NCBI GenBank assembly: GCA_964473485.1
Contig: CAYYPH010000001.1
Span: 434,001 to 498,000, forward strand
From: CAIVAT01 sp964473485
GTDB taxonomy: Bacteria; Bacteroidota; Bacteroidia; Bacteroidales; FEN-979
Direction of reading: 5' to 3'
Length of the DNA: 64,000 bases
Made by a program: the position numbers and the translations under genes. The notes under the pieces were generated by a model. It was given only the letters and a program-made list of their open reading frames with translations, was not told the DNA's origin and ran no database searches. Each line of letters opens with the position of its first letter. Position 1 is the first letter of the stretch. Of this stretch, positions 34,080 through 42,032 are shown one piece after another.

Positions 34080-34871
34080 ATGTTGACGATCTCCGACCTC
34101 CCCTTCTTTCCCAGCCGAACTGCGAAACCCCGGCAAACCGGCATTGCCATGATCATGGACAAATGTTTGAGTGTCAGGGAGGCAGAAGATTTTATTGATT
34201 CCTCAGGGCATCTGGCTGATTTTGTCAAACTTGGTTTTGGAACCTCCACCGTAACCGGCAGGGTCAAGGATAAAATAAAGCTCTACCAGTCGGCCGGCAT
34301 CAAGGTTTACCTTGGGGGCACCCTTTTCGAAGCATTCATTATCCGTGGACTGTTTGATGAGTATCTCCGGTACATTGATTTTCTTGGAATTGACACGGTG
34401 GAAGTATCCGACGGTTCGATGCTCCTCGATCATGAGGTCAAATGCGAATACATCCATAAACTAGCGAAAAATTACACCGTACTCTCTGAAGTGGGCTCCA
34501 AGGAATCGGGTATACTGATCGCTCCCGGACGGTGGATAGAGATGATGCAGAAGGAACTTCAGGCTGGTTCAACAAAAGTGATCGGCGAAGCGCGCGAAAG
34601 CGGCAATGTGGGAATCTACAGGCCTACCGGCAAAGCCCATGTCACCCTCATTCACAAGATACTTTCGAAGGTGCAGGCCGACAAGGTTATCTGGGAGGCA
34701 CCGCTGAAATCGCAGCAGGTTTGGTTCATCAAGAATTTCGGAGCCAACGTGAACCTTGGCAACATCCTGCCTGCAGAGCTGATCCCGCTTGAAACCCTCA
34801 GGCTGGGCTTGAGGGCCGACACCTTTTTTACCTTTCTGCCACCCGAATTCGACAAATATCAACCGAAATAG
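34080..34871 (+). CDS. comA: Phosphosulfolactate synthase (ComA family)
   Basis: TIM-barrel enzyme of 263 residues. In methanogens ComA adds sulfite to phosphoenolpyruvate to give (2R)-phospho-3-sulfolactate, the first step of coenzyme M synthesis. Family segments include FVKLGFGTST, VYLGGTLFEAF, VEVSDGSM, SEVGSKE and WEAPLKSQQVWFI. No comB, C, D or E genes are in view, so coenzyme M synthesis is unlikely; the product might feed sulfonate or sulfonolipid chemistry in this phylum (inference). It sits 6 bp upstream of aroE. Confidence 0.88.
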   Translation: MLTISDLPFFPSRTAKPRQTGIAMIMDKCLSVREAEDFIDSSGHLADFVKLGFGTSTVTGRVKDKIKLYQSAGIKVYLGGTLFEAFIIRGLFDEYLRYIDFLGIDTVEVSDGSMLLDHEVKCEYIHKLAKNYTVLSEVGSKESGILIAPGRWIEMMQKELQAGSTKVIGEARESGNVGIYRPTGKAHVTLIHKILSKVQADKVIWEAPLKSQQVWFIKNFGANVNLGNILPAELIPLETLRLGLRADTFFTFLPPEFDKYQPK

Positions 34872-34877
34872 GCATTT

Positions 34878-35633
34878 ATGCCACTTTACGGCCTGATTGG
34901 TTTCCCTCTGAAACATTCTGCCTCCCCTGCCTGGTACCTTGAACAATTCAGGATACTGGGCTTAAAGGATTGTAATTACTGTTTATTCCCGCTCCCTTCG
35001 GCCGCTGATCTCCCGGCATTATTGAAAGCAGAATCCTCGTTACGCGGGCTCAATGTCACCATACCGCACAAACAATCTGTCATTCCCCTGCTCAACGAAC
35101 TTGATCCGTTGGCAGCAGCGATAGGGTCAGTGAATGTAATATCCGTTGTCCGTAAAAATGATGCGGTCGTTACACGGGGATACAACACCGACATGGCAGG
35201 TTTCATGGACACCGTACCCAATGAGATGTACAAAGAAAAGGCCCTGGTCCTGGGTTACGGCGGGGCTGCCAGAGCCGTGTGCAAAGCACTCGAATCACTG
35301 AACATTCAATTCCTTGTAATCTCGCGGATTCAAAAGGGAAGTCACTTTCGTTCCTGGGACCAGGTTAATGCCCAAATGATACGTAACCACCGTTTAATAA
35401 TCAATGCCACGCCTTTGGGCATGTTCCCCGAAACGGATGCTGCGCCAGCCATTCCCTACGAGCATCTCACTGAAAGTCACTTTCTTTACGATCTGATCTA
35501 TTACCCTGAAACAACCGCCTTCATGGCACAGGGCATCTCACGAAACGCACGGGTAATGAATGGAATGAACATGCTGGTCAGGCAGGCCCGTCTCAGCCTT
35601 GAAATATTTCTGAAGGAAATGCAGGCCAGGTAG
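34878..35633 (+). CDS. aroE: Shikimate dehydrogenase
   Basis: NADPH-dependent enzyme of the shikimate pathway, 251 residues. The N-terminal substrate domain shows GLIGFPLKHSASP and LRGLNVTIPHKQ with the catalytic Lys. The NADP domain shows VLGYGGAARAVCKAL and NATPLGM. It is somewhat short but complete. It is coupled to the comA homologue with a 6-bp gap; both relate to phosphoenolpyruvate-derived chemistry only loosely. Confidence 0.95.
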   Translation: MPLYGLIGFPLKHSASPAWYLEQFRILGLKDCNYCLFPLPSAADLPALLKAESSLRGLNVTIPHKQSVIPLLNELDPLAAAIGSVNVISVVRKNDAVVTRGYNTDMAGFMDTVPNEMYKEKALVLGYGGAARAVCKALESLNIQFLVISRIQKGSHFRSWDQVNAQMIRNHRLIINATPLGMFPETDAAPAIPYEHLTESHFLYDLIYYPETTAFMAQGISRNARVMNGMNMLVRQARLSLEIFLKEMQAR

Positions 35634-35662
35634 TTATGACCCGAAAAGGCAGATCACCGAAA

Positions 35663-35941
35663 TCACTGCTGAACGGTATCATCACTTTTGGCAGGAGGAT
35701 CCTCGTTCCTGATCACCTCAATTTTGAGGTCGGCTACCAGTGCGGCCACAGCGCCCACTGCGGCAAGCATCGGTGCGACAAGAGCGCCGATTACGCCAAG
35801 GGTCACCGGTATCTCAAGGTATACCTTACCTTCCCCATCTTTAATGATGAGCCGACGGACATTCCCTTCGTGGATAAGCTGCTTCACTTTTTCGACCAGT
35901 TCTTCTCCTTTAACCCTGAATTCTTCACTGATGTTGTTCAT
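35663..35941 (-). CDS. DUF4342 domain protein
   Basis: 92-residue protein. The N-terminal helix EEFRVKGEELVEKVKQLIHEGN is followed by strands RRLIIKDGEGKVYLEIPV and a hydrophobic segment (LGVIGALVAPMLAAVGAVAALVA), probably a membrane helix. It fits DUF4342. Function unknown. ATG 35941 is chosen over a longer frame to 35998 since the conserved part begins there. Convergent with aroE, with a 29-bp gap and no clear terminator. Confidence 0.8.
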   Translation of the reverse strand: MNNISEEFRVKGEELVEKVKQLIHEGNVRRLIIKDGEGKVYLEIPVTLGVIGALVAPMLAAVGAVAALVADLKIEVIRNEDPPAKSDDTVQQ

Positions 35942-36064
35942 ATTTCGATCGTTTTTGTCTGTGCCGTTCCCGAGCCGGCGAATTTTCTGCAAATTCAACA
36001 GTCAAGCGGCGAATCACAAAAGTACGGTTTATTAATCGGAAATCGGTAATATTTCAACGAAATG

Positions 36065-36096
36065 TTTGGCGGATTGAAAAGAAATTCATAATTTTG
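36065..36096 (+). promoter_or_regulatory. Promoter of rpsO
   Basis: TTTG at 36065-36068, exactly 20 bp, then TAATTTTG at 36089-36096: a full match to the Bacteroidota -33/-7 promoter. About 50 bp of leader precede the ATG at 36150, which could hold an S15 autoregulatory structure. The rest of the 208-bp gap holds nothing I recognise. Confidence 0.7.
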
Positions 36097-36149
36097 CAGT
36101 CCTTTTAGAAGGCCTGAAATAAAAATTAACAGAAACAATACAAACACCG

Positions 36150-36419
36150 ATGAATTTAGCTCCGGAAGTAAAAAAACAAGCATTTAAGGATTTTGGCAAA
36201 TCAGAATTTGACAGTGGATCGACAGAGGCCCAGATTGCGATGTTCACCATGAAGATCCAGCACCTTACCGAACACCTCAAAATTAACAAAAAGGATATGG
36301 TCACCGAGCGTTCGCTTGTCATCATGGTAGGAAAACGCCGGAAACTCCTCGATTACCTCAAGGCAAAAGACATTGAACGTTACCGTACCATCATCAAGAA
36401 GCTTGGTATCCGTAAGTAA
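36150..36419 (+). CDS. rpsO: 30S ribosomal protein S15
   Basis: Ribosomal protein of 89 residues, the exact usual length, binding 16S rRNA and bridging to 23S. Motifs GSTEAQIAMFTMKI, HLTEHLKINKKD and VGKRRKLLDYLK are typical. It precedes pnp as in many bacteria, but a strong hairpin separates them. A canonical promoter is 50 bp upstream. Confidence 0.97.
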   Translation: MNLAPEVKKQAFKDFGKSEFDSGSTEAQIAMFTMKIQHLTEHLKINKKDMVTERSLVIMVGKRRKLLDYLKAKDIERYRTIIKKLGIRK

Positions 36420-36441
36420 ATTCATCATTCAGAATTTTTAT

Positions 36442-36470
36442 AAAGAGGCAATTTTATAATTGCCTCTTTT
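36442..36470 (+). terminator. Hairpin between rpsO and pnp
   Basis: AAAGAGGCAATT (36442-36453), a TTAT loop, and AATTGCCTCTTT (36458-36469) form a perfect 12-bp stem, with U-rich 3' bases. It could be an intrinsic terminator or attenuator, or an RNase III processing site of the kind that controls pnp in E. coli. Confidence 0.75.
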
Positions 36471-36491
36471 AATATCCGTAAGAAACAAAAC

Positions 36492-38714
36492 ATGTTAGGA
36501 ATTACAAAAACTTTTACCCTCCCCGATGGGCGGGAAATTTCGATCGAAACCGGGAAATTAGCCAAGCAGGCGGACGGATCAGTGGTCGTGAAAATGGGAA
36601 ATACGATGGTGCTGGCTACCGTGGTTGCTGTACAGGATGCCAAGGAAAATGTTGATTTTATGCCGCTCTCGGTTGAATACCGCGAAAAATATGCAGCTGC
36701 AGGACGTTTTCCGGGTGGATTTTTCAAGCGTGAGGCACGGCCTTCCGATCACGAGGTTTTAATCTCCAGGCTGGTTGACCGGGCACTCCGGCCCCTGTTC
36801 CCCGACGACTACCATGCAGAGGTACAGGTGATCGTCACCCTCATCTCTGCCGATAAAAATGTGTTACCCGATTCCATCGCCGGTCTTGCCGCGTCAGCCG
36901 CGCTCACCGTCAGCGATATTCCCTTTAACGGACCCATTTCGGAGGTCCGGATTGGCCGTATCAACGGGCAATTCTTGGTCAACCCTACCATCACCGAAAT
37001 GGCTGACTCTGATATTGACATCATTGTGGCTGCTTCGCTCGACAACATTGTGATGGTTGAAGGCGAGATGAAAGAGGTGTCGGAAGACGACATGGTTGAG
37101 GCAATCCGCACTGCTCACGAGGCCATCAGGTCACAATGCAATGCGCAGCTCGAACTTGCCTCGATGATTGAAAAGACACAGAGCAAGCGGCTTTACTGCC
37201 ACGAAGTCAATGACCCCGAATTCAAGGAAAAACTCCGGCAGGCCACCTATCAGAAGGTTTATGACATGGCTTCAACCGGGATTGCCAACAAGCAGGAGCG
37301 GAAGAAGATCCTCGATACCATAAAGGAAGAGTTTGTGGCAACCCTCACGGAAGAGGAACGCGAAGAGAAGGGCGCTTTGATCAGCCGCTACTACCATGAT
37401 GTTGAAAAGGAGGCTATCCGGAATGCCACCATGGATAACCGCAGGCGCGTGGACGGACGTCAACTTGACGAAATCCGGCCGATCTGGTCAGAGATCGATT
37501 ACCTGCCATCGGCGCACGGTTCTGCCATTTTCACCCGTGGGGAGACCCAGTCGCTGACCACGGTGACCCTTGGCACAAAACTCGACGCCCAGGTTATCGA
37601 CGGTGCTGTTGTTGAAGAAACGGTGAGTTTCATCCTGCATTATAATTTTCCATCATTTGCCACCGGCGAAGTGAAACCCATCAGAAGCACCGGGCGCCGG
37701 GAGATCGGCCACGGCAACCTGGCGATGCGCGCATTGAAAAACATGATCCCCCAGGGACCTGATAATCTTTACACCATCCGCGTGGTTTCAGATATTCTCG
37801 AATCGAACGGTTCATCATCCATGGCCACCGTGTGCGCTGGCACCATGGCGCTGATGGACGCCGGAGTGAAACTTACCAAGCCGGTTTCAGGCATTGCCAT
37901 GGGGCTGATCACCGATAACAAGCGGTATGTCGTACTGTCTGACATTCTGGGCGATGAGGATCACCTTGGCGATATGGACTTCAAGGTCTGCGGTACCCGC
38001 GATGGTATAACAGCCTGCCAGATGGACATTAAAGTGGACGGTTTGTCGTACGAAATTCTCCGTGAAGCGCTTGCGCAGGCAAGGAGAGGCCGGATGCACA
38101 TTCTCGGCGAAATGGAGAAAACGATCAGCGAACCCAGGGCCGATTACAAACCATTTGTTCCCAGGATCTTCCAGATGAAGGTTCCGAAGGAATTCATCGG
38201 CGCCATTATTGGTCCTGGCGGTAAAGTGATTCAGGAGATGCAGCGTGAAACCGGCACAACCATCGTGATCGAGGAAATCGGTGATTTCGGCGTGGTGGAT
38301 ATTGTGGCCGATAACCTTGAAGCCCGCGACAAGGTGATTGAAAAGATTCGCCGGATTGCTTCCGTTCCCGAAGTCGGTGAAATTTATCGCGGAAAGGTAA
38401 AAAACATCCAGTCGTTCGGAGCTTTTATCGAAATCTTACCCAACCAGGACGGGTTACTTCATATTTCAGAGATCGACTGGAAACGCCTTGAAAAGGTTGA
38501 GGACGCGCTGAAGGTCGGCGACGAGGTTGAAGTTAAACTCATAGAACAAGACAGCAAAACCGGCAAACTGAAACTTTCCCGCAGGGTGTTGCTTCCAAAA
38601 CCTGAAGGTTATCAGGAAAGAAAGCCGGAGCCCCGGCATGAGAACCGTGGCGATCGCAACTCGGACCGTGGCGGTGATCATCGTGGCGGTGATCATCGCG
38701 GCCCCAGGAGATAG
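36492..38714 (+). CDS. pnp: Polyribonucleotide nucleotidyltransferase
   Basis: Phosphorolytic 3'-5' exoribonuclease of 740 residues. It has two RNase PH domains (about 5-235 and 320-545), a KH domain (FIGAIIGPGGKVIQEMQ, about 560-620) and an S1 domain (GEIYRGKVKNIQSFGAFIE, about 630-700). The last 25 residues are rich in Arg, His, Gly and Asp with a repeated GGDHR motif. The ATG is 23 bp after the hairpin described above. Confidence 0.97.
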   Translation: MLGITKTFTLPDGREISIETGKLAKQADGSVVVKMGNTMVLATVVAVQDAKENVDFMPLSVEYREKYAAAGRFPGGFFKREARPSDHEVLISRLVDRALRPLFPDDYHAEVQVIVTLISADKNVLPDSIAGLAASAALTVSDIPFNGPISEVRIGRINGQFLVNPTITEMADSDIDIIVAASLDNIVMVEGEMKEVSEDDMVEAIRTAHEAIRSQCNAQLELASMIEKTQSKRLYCHEVNDPEFKEKLRQATYQKVYDMASTGIANKQERKKILDTIKEEFVATLTEEEREEKGALISRYYHDVEKEAIRNATMDNRRRVDGRQLDEIRPIWSEIDYLPSAHGSAIFTRGETQSLTTVTLGTKLDAQVIDGAVVEETVSFILHYNFPSFATGEVKPIRSTGRREIGHGNLAMRALKNMIPQGPDNLYTIRVVSDILESNGSSSMATVCAGTMALMDAGVKLTKPVSGIAMGLITDNKRYVVLSDILGDEDHLGDMDFKVCGTRDGITACQMDIKVDGLSYEILREALAQARRGRMHILGEMEKTISEPRADYKPFVPRIFQMKVPKEFIGAIIGPGGKVIQEMQRETGTTIVIEEIGDFGVVDIVADNLEARDKVIEKIRRIASVPEVGEIYRGKVKNIQSFGAFIEILPNQDGLLHISEIDWKRLEKVEDALKVGDEVEVKLIEQDSKTGKLKLSRRVLLPKPEGYQERKPEPRHENRGDRNSDRGGDHRGGDHRGPRR

Positions 38715-38773
38715 ATCATGTAACCTTAGTGCTTTTTTTGCGTAAACAGGTTAAAACAGGGTAATCACTAAAT

Positions 38774-38781
38774 TAGTTTTG
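38774..38781 (+). promoter_or_regulatory. -7-like box abutting the rpoD start
   Basis: TAGTTTTG matches TAnnTTTG but ends 1 bp before the ATG at 38783. A transcript from it would start inside the coding region, so it may be fortuitous. Confidence 0.25.
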
Positions 38782-38782
38782 C

Positions 38783-39646
38783 ATGAGGCAGTTAAAAATT
38801 ACCAAACAGGTTACCAACCGCGAAACCGCTTCACTCGACAAATACCTCCAGGAAATTGGAAAGGTTGAACTGATTACCGCCGATGAAGAGGTCGCACTTG
38901 CCCAGAGAATCAAACAGGGGGATATGGCTGCCCTTGAAAAACTGACCAAGGCCAACCTTCGCTTTGTTGTTTCCGTCTCAAAACAATATCAGAATCAGGG
39001 ACTCAGCCTGCCCGACCTGATTAATGAAGGTAATCTCGGCCTTATCAAGGCCGCACAACGTTTTGATGAAACAAGGGGATTCAAATTTATTTCGTATGCA
39101 GTATGGTGGATCCGGCAATCGATTTTGCAGGCCCTTGCCGAGCAGTCGAGAATTGTCCGGTTGCCTCTGAACAAGATCGGGTCCATCAACAAGATCAACA
39201 AGGCATATGCCCAGCTTGAACAACAGTACGAGCGGGAACCCAATGCCGGTGAAATAGCCCATCTGCTCGAAGTTTCTGAGAATGAGGTCAAGGAATCCCT
39301 CCGGAATTCAGGCCGGCATGTGTCCATGGACGCACCGCTGATTCAGGATGAGGATAACACCATGTACGATGTGCTGAGGAGTGAGGAAAACACCACCCCC
39401 GACAACGGCCTCCTCTACGAATCACTCAAAAAGGAGATTGAGCGTGCGGTTTCGACCCTTACCCAGCGCGAGGCAGACGTCATACGTCTCTATTTTGGTC
39501 TCAATGGCAGTCACCCGATGACCCTCGAAGAGATCGGCGAGAAATTCGACCTCACCCGCGAGCGGGTTCGTCAGATAAAAGAAAAAGCGATCAGGAGACT
39601 GAAACACACCAGCCGTTCAAAGATCCTCAAGACCTACCTGGGTTAG
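38783..39646 (+). CDS. rpoD: Primary RNA polymerase sigma factor RpoD/SigA
   Basis: Housekeeping sigma factor of 287 residues, the short form typical of Bacteroidota that lacks region 1.1. It has region 1.2/2 (SLDKYLQEIGKVELITADEE, then FKFISYAVWWIRQSILQAL), region 3 and region 4 with HTH (TLEEIGEKFDLTRERVRQIKEKAIRRL). This protein should recognise the TAnnTTTG promoters listed here. Start at ATG 38783 gives the canonical MRQLKITKQVTNRE beginning. Confidence 0.97.
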   Translation: MRQLKITKQVTNRETASLDKYLQEIGKVELITADEEVALAQRIKQGDMAALEKLTKANLRFVVSVSKQYQNQGLSLPDLINEGNLGLIKAAQRFDETRGFKFISYAVWWIRQSILQALAEQSRIVRLPLNKIGSINKINKAYAQLEQQYEREPNAGEIAHLLEVSENEVKESLRNSGRHVSMDAPLIQDEDNTMYDVLRSEENTTPDNGLLYESLKKEIERAVSTLTQREADVIRLYFGLNGSHPMTLEEIGEKFDLTRERVRQIKEKAIRRLKHTSRSKILKTYLG

Positions 39647-39696
39647 TCACTGCCGTGCAATCAGTCTATCCACTTTAACAGATATTCTGTTCATCC

Positions 39697-40359
39697 ATGC
39701 CCATCATCGCCCCTTCACTGCTTTCGGCAAATTTTCTGAACCTTGAGAAGGACATCAGGATGTTGAATGAAAGTGAGGCCGACTGGCTGCATCTCGATAT
39801 CATGGACGGAGTCTTTGTGCCCAACATCTCGTTTGGTTTTCCGGTGATCGGCAAGATTTCGCAGGTCACCTCCAAACCACTGGACGTGCACCTGATGATC
39901 GTGGACCCTGACCGCTACCTTGAACGGTTCCGGCAGGCCGGTGCTTCATGGATCACGGTTCACTATGAAGCCTGCACCCACCTTCACCGCACTATCCAGG
40001 CCATTAAACATACCGGTGCCTTTGCCGGGGTGTCCCTGAATCCGCATACCTCTGTAGATCTCCTCACCGATGTAATCAGAGACGTTGACCTGGTACTCCT
40101 GATGTCGGTCAACCCGGGTTTCGGCGGTCAGAAATTCATCCCCCAGGTGCTTGAGAAAGCCACCAGGCTGAAGGCTTTGATAAGGAAAACCGGATCGCAG
40201 GCGCTGATTGAAGTGGATGGCGGCGTTGATCTTAACAACGCACCGATCCTTGTATCCCATGGGGTCGATGTTCTCGTGGCGGGCAACACGGTCTTCTCCT
40301 CGGCCGACCCGGTTGAAACGATCTGTCAGTTGAAAAACTGCGCTCCTGTTTCTTCCTGA
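39697..40359 (+). CDS. rpe: Ribulose-phosphate 3-epimerase
   Basis: TIM-barrel enzyme of the pentose phosphate pathway, 220 residues. It interconverts ribulose 5-phosphate and xylulose 5-phosphate. Motifs APSLLSANF, HLDIMDGVFVPNISFG, LDVHLMI, VNPGFGGQKFI and EVDGGVD with metal and catalytic residues are all present. Fifty bp after rpoD. Confidence 0.97.
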   Translation: MPIIAPSLLSANFLNLEKDIRMLNESEADWLHLDIMDGVFVPNISFGFPVIGKISQVTSKPLDVHLMIVDPDRYLERFRQAGASWITVHYEACTHLHRTIQAIKHTGAFAGVSLNPHTSVDLLTDVIRDVDLVLLMSVNPGFGGQKFIPQVLEKATRLKALIRKTGSQALIEVDGGVDLNNAPILVSHGVDVLVAGNTVFSSADPVETICQLKNCAPVSS

Positions 40360-40415
40360 TTCCTGCAGGCTTTTAATCCCGTTTTTTTCATATTTTAGCA
40401 GAAAAAAACAAGGGC

Positions 40416-41009
40416 ATGGATTTTAACGGATCCCGATCATACATCATTCACCGTTTACAGACGGAGTTAGATCCTTCCCTTTACTACCACAGTGTGGAAC
40501 ACACCCTTGACGTTCATGAAGCCACACAGCGTCTTACCGAATCGGAAAATGTTTCGGGAAAGGAGAAGATCCTTCTTGAAACGGCCGCATTATACCACGA
40601 CTGCGGAATGCTGATCCGCTACCAGGATCATGAATCGGCCTCGTGCGAGCTGGCCAGAAAGGTCCTTCCCGGGTTTGGATATTCATTGACAGAAACAGAG
40701 AAGGTGTGCACCCTGATCATGTCGACGAAAATGCCCCAGCAGGCTGTCAATCTTCCTGAACAGATACTATGTGACGCGGACCTTGACTACCTGGGACGGG
40801 ATGATTTTTTTATCCACTCCTTTCAACTCCGGCTCGAATGGCAAATCCACGACATCAAACACATGAACCTCAGGGCGTGGCTTGAAAGCCAGGTTGAATT
40901 TCTTACGGGGCACCGTTATTTCACGCGGTCGGCCTTTTCACAGAGGCATGTATCCAAGATCAGAAACCTGGATGAGATCCTTACGTTGCTTCATCAGGAG
41001 CAGCATTGA
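40416..41009 (+). CDS. HD-domain phosphohydrolase
   Basis: Soluble protein of 197 residues. The HD metal motif is seen as HSVEHTLDV, AALYHDCGM and a later Asp in LCDADLDYLG. Such proteins hydrolyse phosphate esters of nucleotides or related signals; the substrate is unknown. It is of the compact kind found alone in Bacteroidota. No adjacent signalling gene tells more. Confidence 0.82.
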   Translation: MDFNGSRSYIIHRLQTELDPSLYYHSVEHTLDVHEATQRLTESENVSGKEKILLETAALYHDCGMLIRYQDHESASCELARKVLPGFGYSLTETEKVCTLIMSTKMPQQAVNLPEQILCDADLDYLGRDDFFIHSFQLRLEWQIHDIKHMNLRAWLESQVEFLTGHRYFTRSAFSQRHVSKIRNLDEILTLLHQEQH

Positions 41010-41018
41010 CTTTTATTG

Positions 41019-41026
41019 TATTTTTG
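41019..41026 (+). promoter_or_regulatory. -7 box of the universal stress gene
   Basis: TATTTTTG fits TAnnTTTG, 34 bp upstream of the ATG at 41061. Confidence 0.45.
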
Positions 41027-41060
41027 AATTCAAACAACCTAAACTTTTAATACGCTTGAT

Positions 41061-41942
41061 ATGACAAAACCAACTCAGGAAAAAAAGTACAACAACATTG
41101 TGCTGATCCCCACAGATTTCTCAGAAGTATGCGGCAATGCCATTTCCCATGGCGTTAAGCTGGCAAAATTCCTGGGATACAAGGTTTGTATCCTCCACAT
41201 TATCAACAAGGAAACTAAGGCCGCCCTGAAAAAAAAGAATGTAGGTGTTGATTACGTGGACTGGCGATTGAAGGAATACAAGAAATATTACACCAAAAAG
41301 TACGACGTCGATGTAGAAACCCTTGCCGTTGAAGGCAGTATTTTCACAACCATCGGCGAGGTGGCCACCCAGATTAAAGCCAACCTGATGGTTCTTGGAA
41401 CACATGGGAAAAAGGGGCTTCAACATGTGTTCGGAAGTTATGCGCTGAAGGTGGTTATTGAATCACCCATTCCTGTCATTGTGGTTCAGAAACGGTCATT
41501 CAAGGAAGGATACCGAAACATTGTTTTCCCGATCAGCAATGATCTGGAACCACGCCAGGCGGTGCAATGGGCCAAGCTGATCGCAAAACTCTTCTCCGCC
41601 AATATCCACATACTGCAGGCACCTGAGAAATTTGCCGAGTTAAAAAGCCGGCTGCAGGTCATCACCAAACAGATTACAGAGATCTTTGACGAAGAAAAGG
41701 TTCCATACAACATCACCACTGCCTACAAATCATCCAATTTTGCCGAGGAGATCATTTCTTACAGCGTGATGAAACATGCCGATCTCGTGATGATCATGAC
41801 AAGACCCAATATTGATGTTCCCGGGTTCAGCCTCTCCGGTTGGAATGAAAGGCTGATGTTCAACGAAGCCCAGATCCCCATCATGTGTGTAAACCCGGTG
41901 GAGTTTGGTTATCATTATTATGAATGGATTATGCTGGCCTGA
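41061..41942 (+). CDS. Tandem universal stress protein
   Basis: 293 residues with two UspA-like folds. The first (about 10-145) has IVLIPTDFSEVCGNAI and the ATP-type loop VLGTHGKKGLQHVFGS. The second (about 150-285) is more divergent, with IVFPISNDLEPRQAV and no clear glycine-rich nucleotide loop, so probably only the first half binds ATP. Role inferred from family: stress or starvation response. It has its own promoter. Confidence 0.88.
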   Translation: MTKPTQEKKYNNIVLIPTDFSEVCGNAISHGVKLAKFLGYKVCILHIINKETKAALKKKNVGVDYVDWRLKEYKKYYTKKYDVDVETLAVEGSIFTTIGEVATQIKANLMVLGTHGKKGLQHVFGSYALKVVIESPIPVIVVQKRSFKEGYRNIVFPISNDLEPRQAVQWAKLIAKLFSANIHILQAPEKFAELKSRLQVITKQITEIFDEEKVPYNITTAYKSSNFAEEIISYSVMKHADLVMIMTRPNIDVPGFSLSGWNERLMFNEAQIPIMCVNPVEFGYHYYEWIMLA

Positions 41943-42032
41943 TTCCGGTTGCCGGCATGCAGAAATTCTCATGATCCGTATCCGGTAATCAAGATAGCGT
42001 ATTAGTGACCTGGTTTTTTAACAACCAATGAC

